NCBI GenBank assembly: GCA_040756655.1
Contig: JBFLYN010000022.1
Coordinates: 1-54,965, forward strand
Reading direction: 5' to 3'
DNA from: JBFLYN01 sp040756655
Lineage (GTDB): Bacteria > Bacillota > Sulfobacillia > UBA8153
DNA length: 54,965 bases
Shown: in pieces, positions 43,354 to 52,067 of the stretch
Numbering within the stretch: position 1 is the first letter of the stretch
Layout of the letters: the number at the start of each line of letters is the position of its first letter
Position numbers and translations under genes: made by a program
The notes under the pieces: model-generated
Database searches by the model: none
The model's input: the letters and a program-made list of their open reading frames with translations, nothing else
What the model was told of the DNA's origin: nothing

Positions 43354-44214
43354 TCAGGTCTTCAAGCGGGGGTCTAGGGCATCGCGGAGACCGTCGCCCA
43401 GGAAGTTGAAGCCGAGTACGCACAGGAAGATGGCTAGGCCGGGGAACACCGGCAGCCACCAGGCCACCCGGAAAAAGGCGAGGCCGTCGTTGACCAGGCT
43501 CCCCCAGCTCATGTGTGGAGGCAGGACACCCAGCCCCAAAAAGCTGAGCGCGCTTTCCCCAAGGATCATCGAGGGGATACCCAAGGTGATGGCCACGATG
43601 ACCGGCGCCATGGCGTTGGGTAGGATGTGGCGGAAGATGATGCGGCCCTCGCCCGTACCCAGCGCTACTGCCGCGTCGACGAATTCCTGGTTCCTCAGTT
43701 TCAAGACCTCCGCCCGCATAAGCCGGGCGATCCCCGTCCAGCCCAGCCCGCCCATGATCAGAATCAAGATCCAGATGTTCGGGCCGAGCAGCGCTACCAG
43801 GGTGATGTAGAGGTACAAGGTGGGAAAGATGAGCAGGAGATCCACAAACCGCATGATCAGGTTGTCCAGGAGCTTGCCGTAGTAGCCGGCCAGGGAACCC
43901 AAAGTAACGCCGATGGTAACGGACAACGCCACTGCTAGCATGGCAATCATCAGGGAGATGCGGGCGCCGTAGATGGTTCTACTCAGCATATCCCTGCCCA
44001 GCGCGTCGGTCCCGAGCGGATGCTCACGGTTGGGTGGCTGTAATCGGACCGTCAGGTTGGAACGGGTAGGATCGTAGGGAGCCAGCCTCGGGGCGAAGAC
44101 TGCCATGAGCACAAAAAGCATCACCAGTATGGCCCCGGCGATGGCTCGGTGGTTCCGCCTGAAGCGTCTCCAGAAGGTGTAGGCATGCTGTAACTGCCCC
44201 TCCCTCAAGCCCAT
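43354..44214 (-). CDS. Peptide/nickel-type ABC transporter permease (DppC/OppC family), operon 1
   Basis: A 286-residue permease with six helices. The N-terminal OppC_N segment (FRRNHRAIAGAILVMLFVLM), HPLGTDALGRDMLSRTIYGA and the coupling EAA loop (AAVALGTGEGRIIFRHILPN) are clear, as is the C-terminal FNFLGDGLRDALDPRLK. AAGGAGGC precedes ATG 44214, six bases after the stop of the DppB-type gene. It forms the channel with that partner. No ATPase genes follow; the operon ends here at AT-rich mobile sequence. Confidence 0.92.
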   Translation of the reverse strand: MGLREGQLQHAYTFWRRFRRNHRAIAGAILVMLFVLMAVFAPRLAPYDPTRSNLTVRLQPPNREHPLGTDALGRDMLSRTIYGARISLMIAMLAVALSVTIGVTLGSLAGYYGKLLDNLIMRFVDLLLIFPTLYLYITLVALLGPNIWILILIMGGLGWTGIARLMRAEVLKLRNQEFVDAAVALGTGEGRIIFRHILPNAMAPVIVAITLGIPSMILGESALSFLGLGVLPPHMSWGSLVNDGLAFFRVAWWLPVFPGLAIFLCVLGFNFLGDGLRDALDPRLKT

Positions 44215-44220
44215 GCCTCC

Positions 44221-45195
44221 TTAGTCATATCTTATCCTCGGGTCCACCAAAGCGTAGGCAACGTCGGCCATCAAATTGCCCAGTACGGTTAGGACGGCGA
44301 CGATCAGCAGCGTGCCCATGACCAGCGGGTAGTCCCTGGCAAACACCGCATCAACCGCCAGCCGTCCCATACCGGGCCATGCCGAGATCACCTCGGCGAT
44401 CATCGACCCGCCGATGATGAAGGGGACCCACATGCCAAGGATGGTCACAACTGGTAAGAGGGAGTTGCGCAGAGCGTGCTGGTAGATTACCACCCGCTCG
44501 CTTAGTCCCTTCGCCCGGGCAGTCCGGATGTACTCCTGCCGAAGCACCTCGAGCATGCTCGCCCGCACGTAGCGGATAAGGCCAGCCGTATAGCCCAGGC
44601 CAAGCACGATCCCGGCGGGAATGATCATGTGGCGGAGCCGGTCGATGAGAAAGGCCCAAAAAGTCGGATGGCGGAGGCCCAAGGTGCTCATGCCGGAGAT
44701 GGGTAGCCACTGCAGGTGAACGCTGAAGATGAGGATGGAGACGATGCCCAGAAAGAAGGGCGGAGAGGATACGAACAGGAAGGCCCCGATGGTAGCAAGG
44801 TTATCGGCAAGCGAGTACTGCTTGACGGCCGACAGCACGCCGACAGGTATGGCCACCAGTACGCTCACCAGGATCGACGGTATGGTCAGCTGGAGTGTGG
44901 CGGGGATCCGCTCCACGATCATCTCCAGCACGGGGCGCCGGTACCGGAGGGAATAGCCAAGGTCTCCCTTGATGACCCGTCCCAGCCAGCGCAGGTATCG
45001 GACGTGAAAGGGTTGGTCCAAACCATAATGGCGCATGATGGCAACCCGGTCCTCTTCTAGACGGACTCGGGCCCCGATGAACACGGCGGACAATCCCCCC
45101 GGCGCCAGATGCATCATGCTAAAAGTCAAGAAGGTTACAAGGAGCAGCATCGGTATGGTCCCCAACAGCCGACGCGCTACGTACCCCCGCAACAT
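44221..45195 (-). CDS. Peptide/nickel-type ABC transporter permease (DppB/OppB family), operon 1
   Basis: A 324-residue permease with the DppB start (YVARRLLGTIPMLLLVTFLT), the outer segment DQPFHVRYLRWLGRVIKGDL and the EAA loop (TARAKGLSERVVIYQHALRN), ending in DVAYALVDPRIRYD. GGGAGGG lies upstream of ATG 45195. It is the second gene of the operon, after the binding protein, from which a strong hairpin separates it. Confidence 0.93.
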   Translation of the reverse strand: MLRGYVARRLLGTIPMLLLVTFLTFSMMHLAPGGLSAVFIGARVRLEEDRVAIMRHYGLDQPFHVRYLRWLGRVIKGDLGYSLRYRRPVLEMIVERIPATLQLTIPSILVSVLVAIPVGVLSAVKQYSLADNLATIGAFLFVSSPPFFLGIVSILIFSVHLQWLPISGMSTLGLRHPTFWAFLIDRLRHMIIPAGIVLGLGYTAGLIRYVRASMLEVLRQEYIRTARAKGLSERVVIYQHALRNSLLPVVTILGMWVPFIIGGSMIAEVISAWPGMGRLAVDAVFARDYPLVMGTLLIVAVLTVLGNLMADVAYALVDPRIRYD

Positions 45196-45281
45196 CTTCG
45201 CTCCCTCCCTTCAAGCCCGCCTGCGGCCCCCTGCCGAGACGGCCGGTCCAGAGGTCATTCCCCACCTGTTTCCGCAACCAG

Positions 45282-45317
45282 AGGGACCCGCGGCCGCGAG
45301 CAAAACCGCGGGTCCCT
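45282..45317 (-). terminator. Hairpin between binding-protein and permease genes (attenuator)
   Basis: A perfect 12-bp inverted repeat (45282-45293 with 45306-45317, AGGGACCCGCGG and its complement) with a 12-base loop, in the 160-bp gap between the binding-protein stop and dppB. Such hairpins usually let the binding protein be made in excess over the permeases. Partial termination or mRNA protection is inferred. Confidence 0.6.
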
Positions 45318-45356
45318 GCCCATCTACTAGGTCTGAACCAGGGTCAACCTGCCCAC

Positions 45357-46991
45357 CTACGGGGTGGTGTGCACCTGCTGAGCCTTGGGCACCCACCAAT
45401 ACTCGACGTTCCAGAATACGCCTACCGGCGAGGGTGCCACTCCCTGGAAGCGCTGGTGGACGCCGGCGATGGACTCTGTGAAGAACATGAAGGTGACCGG
45501 CTGAGTCTCGTGCAACCGCCGGTGCAGTTCATGGTAGACCTGCTTGCGGGCCTCGAACTCCAGAGTGCGCCGGCCTTCTTCGATCAGTCGGTCGATTTCC
45601 GTGTCCTGGAAGTTGGTGTCGTTGAACCCCCACTCCGCTTGTGACGAGTGATAGTAGATGTAGGGATCCGGGTCCAGCCCAACACCGAAGCCGAGGAAGA
45701 ATGCCTCAAATTCACGACGTGGCGGGTCCAGACGGGAAACAAAGTCTCCCCACTCCAGGAACAAGGGCTTTAGCCTGACTCCGATATTGCGATAATACTC
45801 CATGGCCAGCTCGACGACCATTTTGGCGACGGGGTCCCCGGACCGGGCAAGGAACTCGAACTCGAAGACCGTCCCGTCACGATCGAGCCAGCCGTCACCA
45901 TTGGTGTCCTTCCAGCCCGCCTCGGCCAGGAGTTCGCGAGCCCGCACCGGGTCGTAGGGCAGCGGCTTCACAGCAGGGTTGACCGCCCAGGAGATGGGCG
46001 GGAAGGGACCGGTGGCCGGGACCGCCAGGCCTTCGTACGCCGCCATCGCCATGGCTTCCCGGTCCAGGGCCAAGCCGAGGGCGTTGCGCACCCGTACGTC
46101 GTTGAACATGCGCAGGCGCTCGTTCCACCCGAAGTAGGTAAAACTCAACGAGGGGAAGCGATGCACCTTCACGTGAGGCACGTCCATCATCCGCTTGTAG
46201 TGGACCGGTGGTATTCCCGCGTAGTCGATGCCTCCACCGGCCAGCTCCTCCATGCGCACTACGTCGTCGGGAATGAGCCGAAAAACGATGCTGTCCAGGT
46301 AGGGGACCTGACCAAAGTATTTCTCGTTGCGGTCCAGGATGACGTGGACGTCTGATTTCCACTCCCGGAAGCGGAAGCGACCGGTGCCCACCGGATTGGT
46401 GTTGAAGGGAGCAACGTTGATGTCCACCCCATCCAGGAGGTGCTTAGGGATGATGCCGATGGCGAAAGACTGCAGGGCAGGCGCGAAGGGTTCCTTGAAG
46501 TACACCCGGAAGGTGTGGGGATCCACCACCTCCCACCGCTCTACCTGTTCGAAGTCTCCACGCCGGACGGTGATAGTGTGGGGGTCCATGATCTTCTCTA
46601 GGGTAAAGGCGACGTCACCGGCGGTGAAGGGCATCCCGTCGTGCCAGTACACGTCGTTCCGGAGGTGGAAGGTCCAGACGAGGCCGTCAGGGGATATCTC
46701 CCACCTACGAGCAAGTTCTGGCACAAACTCCATCCGATCATTAGGCCGCACCAATCCACTGAACACCAAGGCGTTAATGGTGGCCGACGGGCTGTCGGTG
46801 TGAAGGATGGGGTTGAGCACCATCGGGGAAACCATGCCAACCACCAGGGTATCACCCTTGACCGGAGAAGCCTCCACGGGCTCCGCAGGCTTCTCGGGTT
46901 GTGCCGCCTGCCGCCGCTGGCATCCCGCGCCTAGCGTGGTCACTCCCAATAAGATGGCGAGCAAAACCAACCAGGCTATTCTGTTCTTCAT
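45357..46991 (-). CDS. Peptide/nickel-type ABC transporter substrate-binding lipoprotein, operon 1
   Basis: A 544-residue family-5 solute-binding protein. The signal is MKNRIAWLVLLAILLGVTTL followed by GAGC, a slightly unusual lipobox (Gly at -3). The family block GDTLVVGMVSPMVLNPILHT, RWEISPDGLVWTFHLRNDVY with WHDGMPFTAGDVAFTLE, and a C-terminal lobe follow. Ligands are oligopeptides, dipeptides, nickel or glycosides. ATG 46991 has GAGGGGGG upstream; TTG/ATG codons at 47015-47009 do not. It heads the minus-strand operon. Confidence 0.9.
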   Translation of the reverse strand: MKNRIAWLVLLAILLGVTTLGAGCQRRQAAQPEKPAEPVEASPVKGDTLVVGMVSPMVLNPILHTDSPSATINALVFSGLVRPNDRMEFVPELARRWEISPDGLVWTFHLRNDVYWHDGMPFTAGDVAFTLEKIMDPHTITVRRGDFEQVERWEVVDPHTFRVYFKEPFAPALQSFAIGIIPKHLLDGVDINVAPFNTNPVGTGRFRFREWKSDVHVILDRNEKYFGQVPYLDSIVFRLIPDDVVRMEELAGGGIDYAGIPPVHYKRMMDVPHVKVHRFPSLSFTYFGWNERLRMFNDVRVRNALGLALDREAMAMAAYEGLAVPATGPFPPISWAVNPAVKPLPYDPVRARELLAEAGWKDTNGDGWLDRDGTVFEFEFLARSGDPVAKMVVELAMEYYRNIGVRLKPLFLEWGDFVSRLDPPRREFEAFFLGFGVGLDPDPYIYYHSSQAEWGFNDTNFQDTEIDRLIEEGRRTLEFEARKQVYHELHRRLHETQPVTFMFFTESIAGVHQRFQGVAPSPVGVFWNVEYWWVPKAQQVHTTP

Positions 46992-47232
46992 TCGCTGTTC
47001 CCCCCTCATGAACATGTAAGGTGTCGTGTTGCCGAGGTTCTAGTGAAACGCCAACCTGTCCTGATATTTTGGTTGTCTTATTTCGCCATTGCTGGCCCTC
47101 AATTCCTGCCAGAAGGCAGAGATTATCTGAAACAGCTGCCCCGGCGCCGTTGGCCTGGTGGGGCCGCTGAGAGTTAGCCCACCAGTTCCGCCTGCAACTC
47201 CGCTAGTGCCTTTTGCGCAGCATCCCTTGTAA

Positions 47233-47631
47233 CAGGTCCTTGAGGGTCTAGCTGAAGCCGTCCGCCGGCTGCTCGCCCGCGGATGGGCCAAGAACCCTTC
47301 ACCGCCTGACCGCCAGGCCGACCAGCGCGGGCGACCCAAAAAGACCAAGGTCCAAAACCTCCTTGAGCGGCTAGAAAAGCACCGTCCTGCCGTTTTGGCC
47401 TTCATGTACGGCTTCCGCGTCCCCTTTGACAACAACCTGGTGGAACGCGACCTGCGCATGGTTAAGGTGCAGCAGAAGATCTCCGGCACCTTTCGGAGCT
47501 TGGCTGGTGCGCGGGCCTTTTGCTGCATCCTCGGCTACATCTCGACCGTGCGCAAGCGGGGCCACGCAGTCCTGGCGGCGCTGGAAGCCGGGTTCCAGGT
47601 CCAGTCGTTCCTCCAACCCCGCGCCCCCTGA
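47233..47631 (+). pseudogene. IS66 transposase TnpC, C-terminal fragment
   Basis: Open from after a TAA at 47230-47232 to TGA 47629-47631, with no start. It reads LEGLAEAVRRLLARGWAKNP, GRPKKTKVQNLLERLEKHRP, VPFDNNLVERDLRMVKVQQK, ISGTFRSLAGARAFCCILGY, ISTVRKRGHAVLAALEAGF. The NNLVERDLRMVKVQQKISG block holds the final glutamate of the IS66 DDE triad. The N-terminal part lies at 47835-48053 on the opposite strand, so the element was inverted or two elements were joined. Confidence 0.8.
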
Positions 47632-47834
47632 ACCGGCGTGACGCCAGCCCCGCAAGTCTCCCCACCCATCGCACCAAGGGATACCTCCCTGCGGGCCGTC
47701 GCCAAACACTGGACCCGTTGCTCACCTTGTCCCCGAAATGAAGAAATCTGCACACCCCTACACTGCGGGAAGGAGGAGTTCCCGAGAGGGCAGAAAAACC
47801 GTGCTACCGATTCTTGCCGGGACGGGCTAAATAG

Positions 47835-48053
47835 TTACTTCCTCTTGAAGCCGTCGCTGGACGGAGGCTTGCTAGAGTTCCTACCGTTCTGGTTTAGCTG
47901 GTTTTCCAGTTGTTTGACTCTTGCTTCAAGGATGGTAATCTGCAGGGCCTGCTGCTGGTAAATGCGCTCAAAGTTTGCCTTCAGGCCCTCCACCAAGGCG
48001 ACCACCGCTTCGGGGCCCTCATTGTAAACAGCCAGGATCTCTTCCCGTTTCAC
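47835..48053 (-). pseudogene. IS66 transposase N-terminal fragment (DUF6444-like coiled coil)
   Basis: 72 codons from GTG 48053: EEILAVYNEGPEAVVALVEG, a coiled coil (ITILEARVKQLENQLNQNGR) and the IS66 motif NSSKPPSSDGFKRK, then TAA. The zinc-finger and catalytic parts that should follow are absent. Its GTG overlaps the stop of the DUF4338 gene (GTGA), so the two are translationally coupled. Confidence 0.8.
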
Positions 48054-48883
48054 TGAAGAACACGCCCAGGCAGGTATTTCACTAGGGGATACAGGTAAAC
48101 GGCCTTGACAGGAACCTCAAGCTTGCGGCTGCGGCCCTTAGTCAGGCCGACGCAGCGCCAGTTGGCCGCCTTGTAGCAGGTGCCCCAGAAGCGGTCTATC
48201 TCAACGAAGGTCTCCAGAAGGAGCAGGCCATGGCCGTATTTGCGCTGCCAGTCATTGATGATGCGCCAGGTAATGAGCCCCAAGATGTGGCTCGCCAAGT
48301 GGGGGACCCTCACCCAGGGGAGGATCAGAAAACGGGTGTTGTTGGTGACCAGGTGCAGATGATTGATGCGGGTGTTGCTGTCCCAGCCGATGAAATCATC
48401 CCGGGCGGCGCAGCTCCAGGCGGCGGAGCCGAACAGCAGGCAGGCAAGCGGCCGACCCAGCCGGTCATACACCAGATACTTCATGTTTTCGCCCACCGTG
48501 CCGCTGAAACCCAGGTAGTGGTACTGGTAGAGCAGGCACTTGAAGAGGCCCCAGGATGGGTGATTAGTCTCCACCACTTCCACCCGCAAGGGCAGCAGAT
48601 CCTTTAATCTGTCGGTGATCTCGGTGGTGTCATGGGGTACCTGGATGATTGATATGTGCCCGCCCCGGATAAAGGCGTCAGATTTACGACGGGGCAAGAC
48701 GATCTGCCCTTGCTGCTCCAGCTTGAGCAAGAGATCCCGGCAGGCCATGTCCTTCATCTGATGACACAGTTCCATTGACAGCCTGGTACGGCTCCATGAA
48801 GGATTGTCAGCAATCAACCTTTGGACTGTCAGGATGTGTTCTTCGGTTATCCGTGTTACCTGAAATTCAGCTTCTGCTTTCAT
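48050..48883 (-). CDS. DUF4338 (DruA-like) protein, full length
   Basis: A 277-residue protein. The N-terminal winged-helix-like part (ITEEHILTVQRLIADNPSWS, TRLSMELCHQMKDMACRDLL) is followed by the GNAT-like DUF4338 domain: FKCLLYQYHYLGFSGTVGEN, AARDDFIGWDSNTRINHLHL, VTNNTRFLILPWVRVPHLAS, LLLETFVEIDRFWGTCYKAA and YLYPLVKYL. It is complete, unlike the copy at 19026-19892, and clearly diverged from it. Druantia defence partners (druB-E) are absent. Instead it overlaps an IS66 transposase start by four bases, which points to a role in or capture by an IS66-like element. Function unproven. Confidence 0.8.
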   Translation of the reverse strand: MKAEAEFQVTRITEEHILTVQRLIADNPSWSRTRLSMELCHQMKDMACRDLLLKLEQQGQIVLPRRKSDAFIRGGHISIIQVPHDTTEITDRLKDLLPLRVEVVETNHPSWGLFKCLLYQYHYLGFSGTVGENMKYLVYDRLGRPLACLLFGSAAWSCAARDDFIGWDSNTRINHLHLVTNNTRFLILPWVRVPHLASHILGLITWRIINDWQRKYGHGLLLLETFVEIDRFWGTCYKAANWRCVGLTKGRSRKLEVPVKAVYLYPLVKYLPGRVLQ

Positions 48884-49168
48884 AGATGATAAGCTGAGCA
48901 GAGTCCAGCACTATTTTTCAAGTTGGCAGGGTGGCTGAGCAGTTACCTGATCTTTAACTATATTACGTTGGTGGCCTGAGTAGTTACGGTGCAACGGTTC
49001 TACCCCAATGAGGAACAACTACGTCAAAATCTCCGTGAGCAGGGGGTGAATTTCTCTTATCCATCATATCTTGACAATTTCGAGTTCGACAGTTGATAGT
49101 GCAACGAGTTGTGCAAAAGGGCTGCTCCGGATGGTAAAAAACGCAGATCGGACAGAAATAGCGTGTAA
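48884..49168. other. Region between DUF4338 gene and IS1634 element
   Basis: Two similar 17-18 bp words, GGTGGCTGAGCAGTTAC and GGTGGCCTGAGTAGTTAC, lie about 40 bp apart (about 48925-48987), likely remnants of element ends. A 35-codon plus-strand frame (48989-49096, FYPNEEQLRQNLREQGVNFS) looks like a gene tail but is not recognised. GATGGTA at 49130-49136 may be the left tip of the IS1634 element. Confidence 0.4.
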
Positions 49169-50845
49169 CTAGGTGGCTTTCCTGTGGGCAGACGGGGTGA
49201 TGGCTAGGAAACGCGGAGGTGGGCTGATCTTGAGTTGCTCGAAGATCCGCGTCTGTTCTTGTGTAAGTTCGGTGCGCTGTAGTACGGTCCCGTTGGTGGA
49301 CTCCCACTCCCCCACGTGCACGCGCTCCAGAACCCGGCGCAGCTGGGCCCAGGTCTGTCCCGTCCGCACCGAAGCGATACGTACCAACAATAGCGCCAGC
49401 CAGCAGAGGATAATATGAGCGCGGATCCGGTCTTCCAGTCGGTGATAGACTGGGCGCAGTTCCAGGGTGGTCTTTAGGGTGCGGAAGGCATCTTCCACTT
49501 CGTACAACTGCTTGTAGCCCAGGGCTAAATCCTCGGCAGATAGGGTATCGTCCGAAGTGCGCAACAGGTATTTGCCGTCCAGTTTCTCCTCCGCGGCGAC
49601 CTGGCTCCGGTCCAGGCGGGGTTGACCACGCTTGTCCGTTTTGACATAGCGGCCCAGGGTAGGATGGGCGATCAGAGCGCAACAGGCCTTGGTATGGGGG
49701 GCTCCCTCCAGGTCACCAATGCGCGTAAGTTCGGCCCGCACCCGTTCCAGGATTTCCTCGCGCTTGGCCCGGTCCCGCCTGACCTCCTCCGGGTTGCGCA
49801 CCAGGATGTACCGGGCCCGCCGTTCCCCGTCTCCGACCACGATCTCCTTGACCTCCAGGTTGTCCCGTACGGTTTGAAAGCGCCCGGCCCGGGCCAGGGC
49901 CTCCCGCGCCCCGGCCTTGCCTCCACGCAGCTTCTCTCCGGCAATGTAGTGGCCACCCGCCCGCTGTAGTTCCCGCAGGTTATCCTCGGAGCAGAAGCCC
50001 CGGTCCACCACCGTGACCACCCGGCCCAGTTTCCAGCCCGCCAGGTCCCGTTTGACCTCGGCGATGACGCTCATATCGGCGGTGTTGCCCGGCCACACCC
50101 AGCAGCGGATGGGGATCCCATCGCGGGTCACCGCCAGCCCGATGACCACTTGGGGCCAATCGGGACGGTGGTCCTTGCTGTGGCCTGCCTGCCTCACCTC
50201 CTCATCCTTAATCTGGTCTGCGTCCACCTCGAAGTAGGTGGAAGTCGTATCGAAGTAGAGCAGGTCCAGCTCCAGGTTGAGGAGGTTGGCGGTCTGCCAG
50301 TATACCTCACGCTCAAACTCAGCCTGCGCTTCCACCAGGAAGTCCATGGCCCGGTAGGCCTGCTGCACCGACAGCTCGGGCAGTCCGGGGATGAACGTGT
50401 CCTGGGCCACCCAGTCTTCTGTGGCCAGCTTGCTCAAGGGGCACAGGGCCCGGTTGGCCACCAGCGCCAGCAGCGCCCGCTCCACCTCGGTACGGAACTT
50501 GCGCTGTTTGAGCAGTCGCTCGAGTAGACGGTCCAGCTGCAGGCTCTTCCACAGTTGGTCGAGTGCCCAGGCACCACCCAGGGGGCGGCTGCGCACGAAC
50601 TGGAGGGGAGTTTCGCCGTCGGAGGCGGCTTGGATCTGCAGCAGTTCCTGAGGGCCCAGGTAACGGGCGATGCTCTTGATCAGCCGCTTGAGACCCTCGC
50701 GGTCAACGTCTTCTTCGCGGCCGAAGCTGTAAAGGACCTGAGCGCGGGCGTGGCCGGCCTGGGGATCCCAGTAGTTGTGGGCCAGTTGCACGTAGCGGAC
50801 TACGGAGCCATCTTTATTCTTGCGGGAGATAGTACGTATATACAT
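49169..50845 (-). CDS. IS1634-family transposase, full length
   Basis: 558 residues from ATG 50845 (MYIRTISRKNKDGSVVRYVQ). The catalytic residues can be placed: YFDTTSTYFEVD (first Asp), VTVVDRGFCSEDNLRELQRA (second Asp) and EDAFRTLKTTLELRPVYHRL (Glu), with the C-terminal RIRAHIILCWLALLLVRIA. No frameshift or stop is seen, so it may be active. GATGGTA at 49130 and TACCATC at 50865-50871 form a short inverted repeat that may mark the tips; no clear target duplication was found. Confidence 0.88.
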   Translation of the reverse strand: MYIRTISRKNKDGSVVRYVQLAHNYWDPQAGHARAQVLYSFGREEDVDREGLKRLIKSIARYLGPQELLQIQAASDGETPLQFVRSRPLGGAWALDQLWKSLQLDRLLERLLKQRKFRTEVERALLALVANRALCPLSKLATEDWVAQDTFIPGLPELSVQQAYRAMDFLVEAQAEFEREVYWQTANLLNLELDLLYFDTTSTYFEVDADQIKDEEVRQAGHSKDHRPDWPQVVIGLAVTRDGIPIRCWVWPGNTADMSVIAEVKRDLAGWKLGRVVTVVDRGFCSEDNLRELQRAGGHYIAGEKLRGGKAGAREALARAGRFQTVRDNLEVKEIVVGDGERRARYILVRNPEEVRRDRAKREEILERVRAELTRIGDLEGAPHTKACCALIAHPTLGRYVKTDKRGQPRLDRSQVAAEEKLDGKYLLRTSDDTLSAEDLALGYKQLYEVEDAFRTLKTTLELRPVYHRLEDRIRAHIILCWLALLLVRIASVRTGQTWAQLRRVLERVHVGEWESTNGTVLQRTELTQEQTRIFEQLKISPPPRFLAITPSAHRKAT

Positions 50846-51164
50846 GCCTATATTGTACCATATGTACCATCTAACGGGCAAGTATCTAAACCTATGACGT
50901 GTGCCTATGCACTTTTCGCTTTTTCGGACAGACTAAAAGGCAAGCGGCCTGCTAGACGCATTACAGACCTCTCGAAACCGCCCCATTTTGCCTGTGAACT
51001 GTCGAACCCGGGTCAGACCGCCGGGATCTGTCTGTTCTTCGGGCTCGATGCACCAAGCGATCCCGATCTCGTCAACCCGCTGTATATTGGCAGGAGAGTT
51101 CTACATCTAAGCCCATTTTCATGCCCTGTGGTGCCAACCATGGCATGGGGGTCTGCTCTGGACA
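50846..51164. other. IS1634 upstream tip and flank
   Basis: Holds the right tip of the element (50865-50871, next to a palindromic GTACCATATGTAC) and about 290 bases of sequence 3' of the second transporter operon. A plus-strand frame here has no recognisable domain. Confidence 0.4.
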
Positions 51165-52067
51165 CTACTTCCCGGTGCCGTGCAACGCGATGCGAGGTTC
51201 GGTTAACCTTTCTAGGTCACGCCCTACAAAGGCCAAAGAAGTCACGAGGAGGGTCAGAAAAAGTGCAGGATAAAAGAGCCACCAACGCCAGAAAGGCGTG
51301 AAGTATATTCCCCTGAAGTTCATGGCATGATGAATGATCAGCCCCCAGCTGCGCGAGGTAGGGTCCCCCAGTCCAATGAAGGAGAGCGAGGCTTCCGTAA
51401 TGATGGCTCTGCCCGAAAGGCGCACCATGCTAACTAAAATCAGCGGAAAGAGCTCCGGGACAAAATGCCGAAAGGCTAGATAGAAGGTCCGCCCACCGAA
51501 ACTGGCAGCCATTTTGACATACGGTTGCTCTTTCAAGACCAAGGCCTGGGACCGAGTTAGGCGAGCAGGCATGGACCAAGAAAAAAGAGCGAGAGAGATC
51601 ACGATGTTGCGGAGGCTTGGTCCCCAAAAAGCCGCTAAGAGGATCAACACAGGCAGGTCGGGCAGGATCATCATGATGTCAACGGCGCGCATGAGCAACC
51701 TATCAAACCAACCCCCATATTGAGCAGCTATTATGCCAAGAACGCTCCCACCCAGGGCAGCTATCATGGCAGTGGCCAGCCCAACTATCAAGCTAGTTCG
51801 GGCACCGAAGCAGATCATTGACCAAATGTCAACGCCAAGATCGTCGGTTCCCAATAAATGGCTCTGTCTGGGCGGCACAAGAGGCGGTCCTGACGACTTG
51901 TTGTGAGGGTGCACGGTCAAGTGAGGGGCAAAGGCGGCCATAGCCGCCAGCGCCAACAAGATGAGCAAAGAAACTTTACCGAACCAGCTTAGAGCATTGA
52001 AGAATTCGAGGGCTTTCCATATCCGAGCACACGGCGCTTTTGCTCTGTCCCATTTGTTATTCCCCAT
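51165..52067 (-). CDS. Peptide-type ABC transporter permease (DppC family), operon 2
   Basis: A 300-residue permease: FFNALSWFGKVSLLILLALA, HLLGTDDLGVDIWSMICFGA, the EAA loop region MAASFGGRTFYLAFRHFVPE, and the C-terminal DLERLTEPRIAL. The order and motifs are those of DppC/OppC. It starts at ATG 52067, overlapping the DppB-type gene by 11 bases. DNA here is noticeably more AT-rich than operon 1, suggesting a different origin. Confidence 0.9.
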   Translation of the reverse strand: MGNNKWDRAKAPCARIWKALEFFNALSWFGKVSLLILLALAAMAAFAPHLTVHPHNKSSGPPLVPPRQSHLLGTDDLGVDIWSMICFGARTSLIVGLATAMIAALGGSVLGIIAAQYGGWFDRLLMRAVDIMMILPDLPVLILLAAFWGPSLRNIVISLALFSWSMPARLTRSQALVLKEQPYVKMAASFGGRTFYLAFRHFVPELFPLILVSMVRLSGRAIITEASLSFIGLGDPTSRSWGLIIHHAMNFRGIYFTPFWRWWLFYPALFLTLLVTSLAFVGRDLERLTEPRIALHGTGK

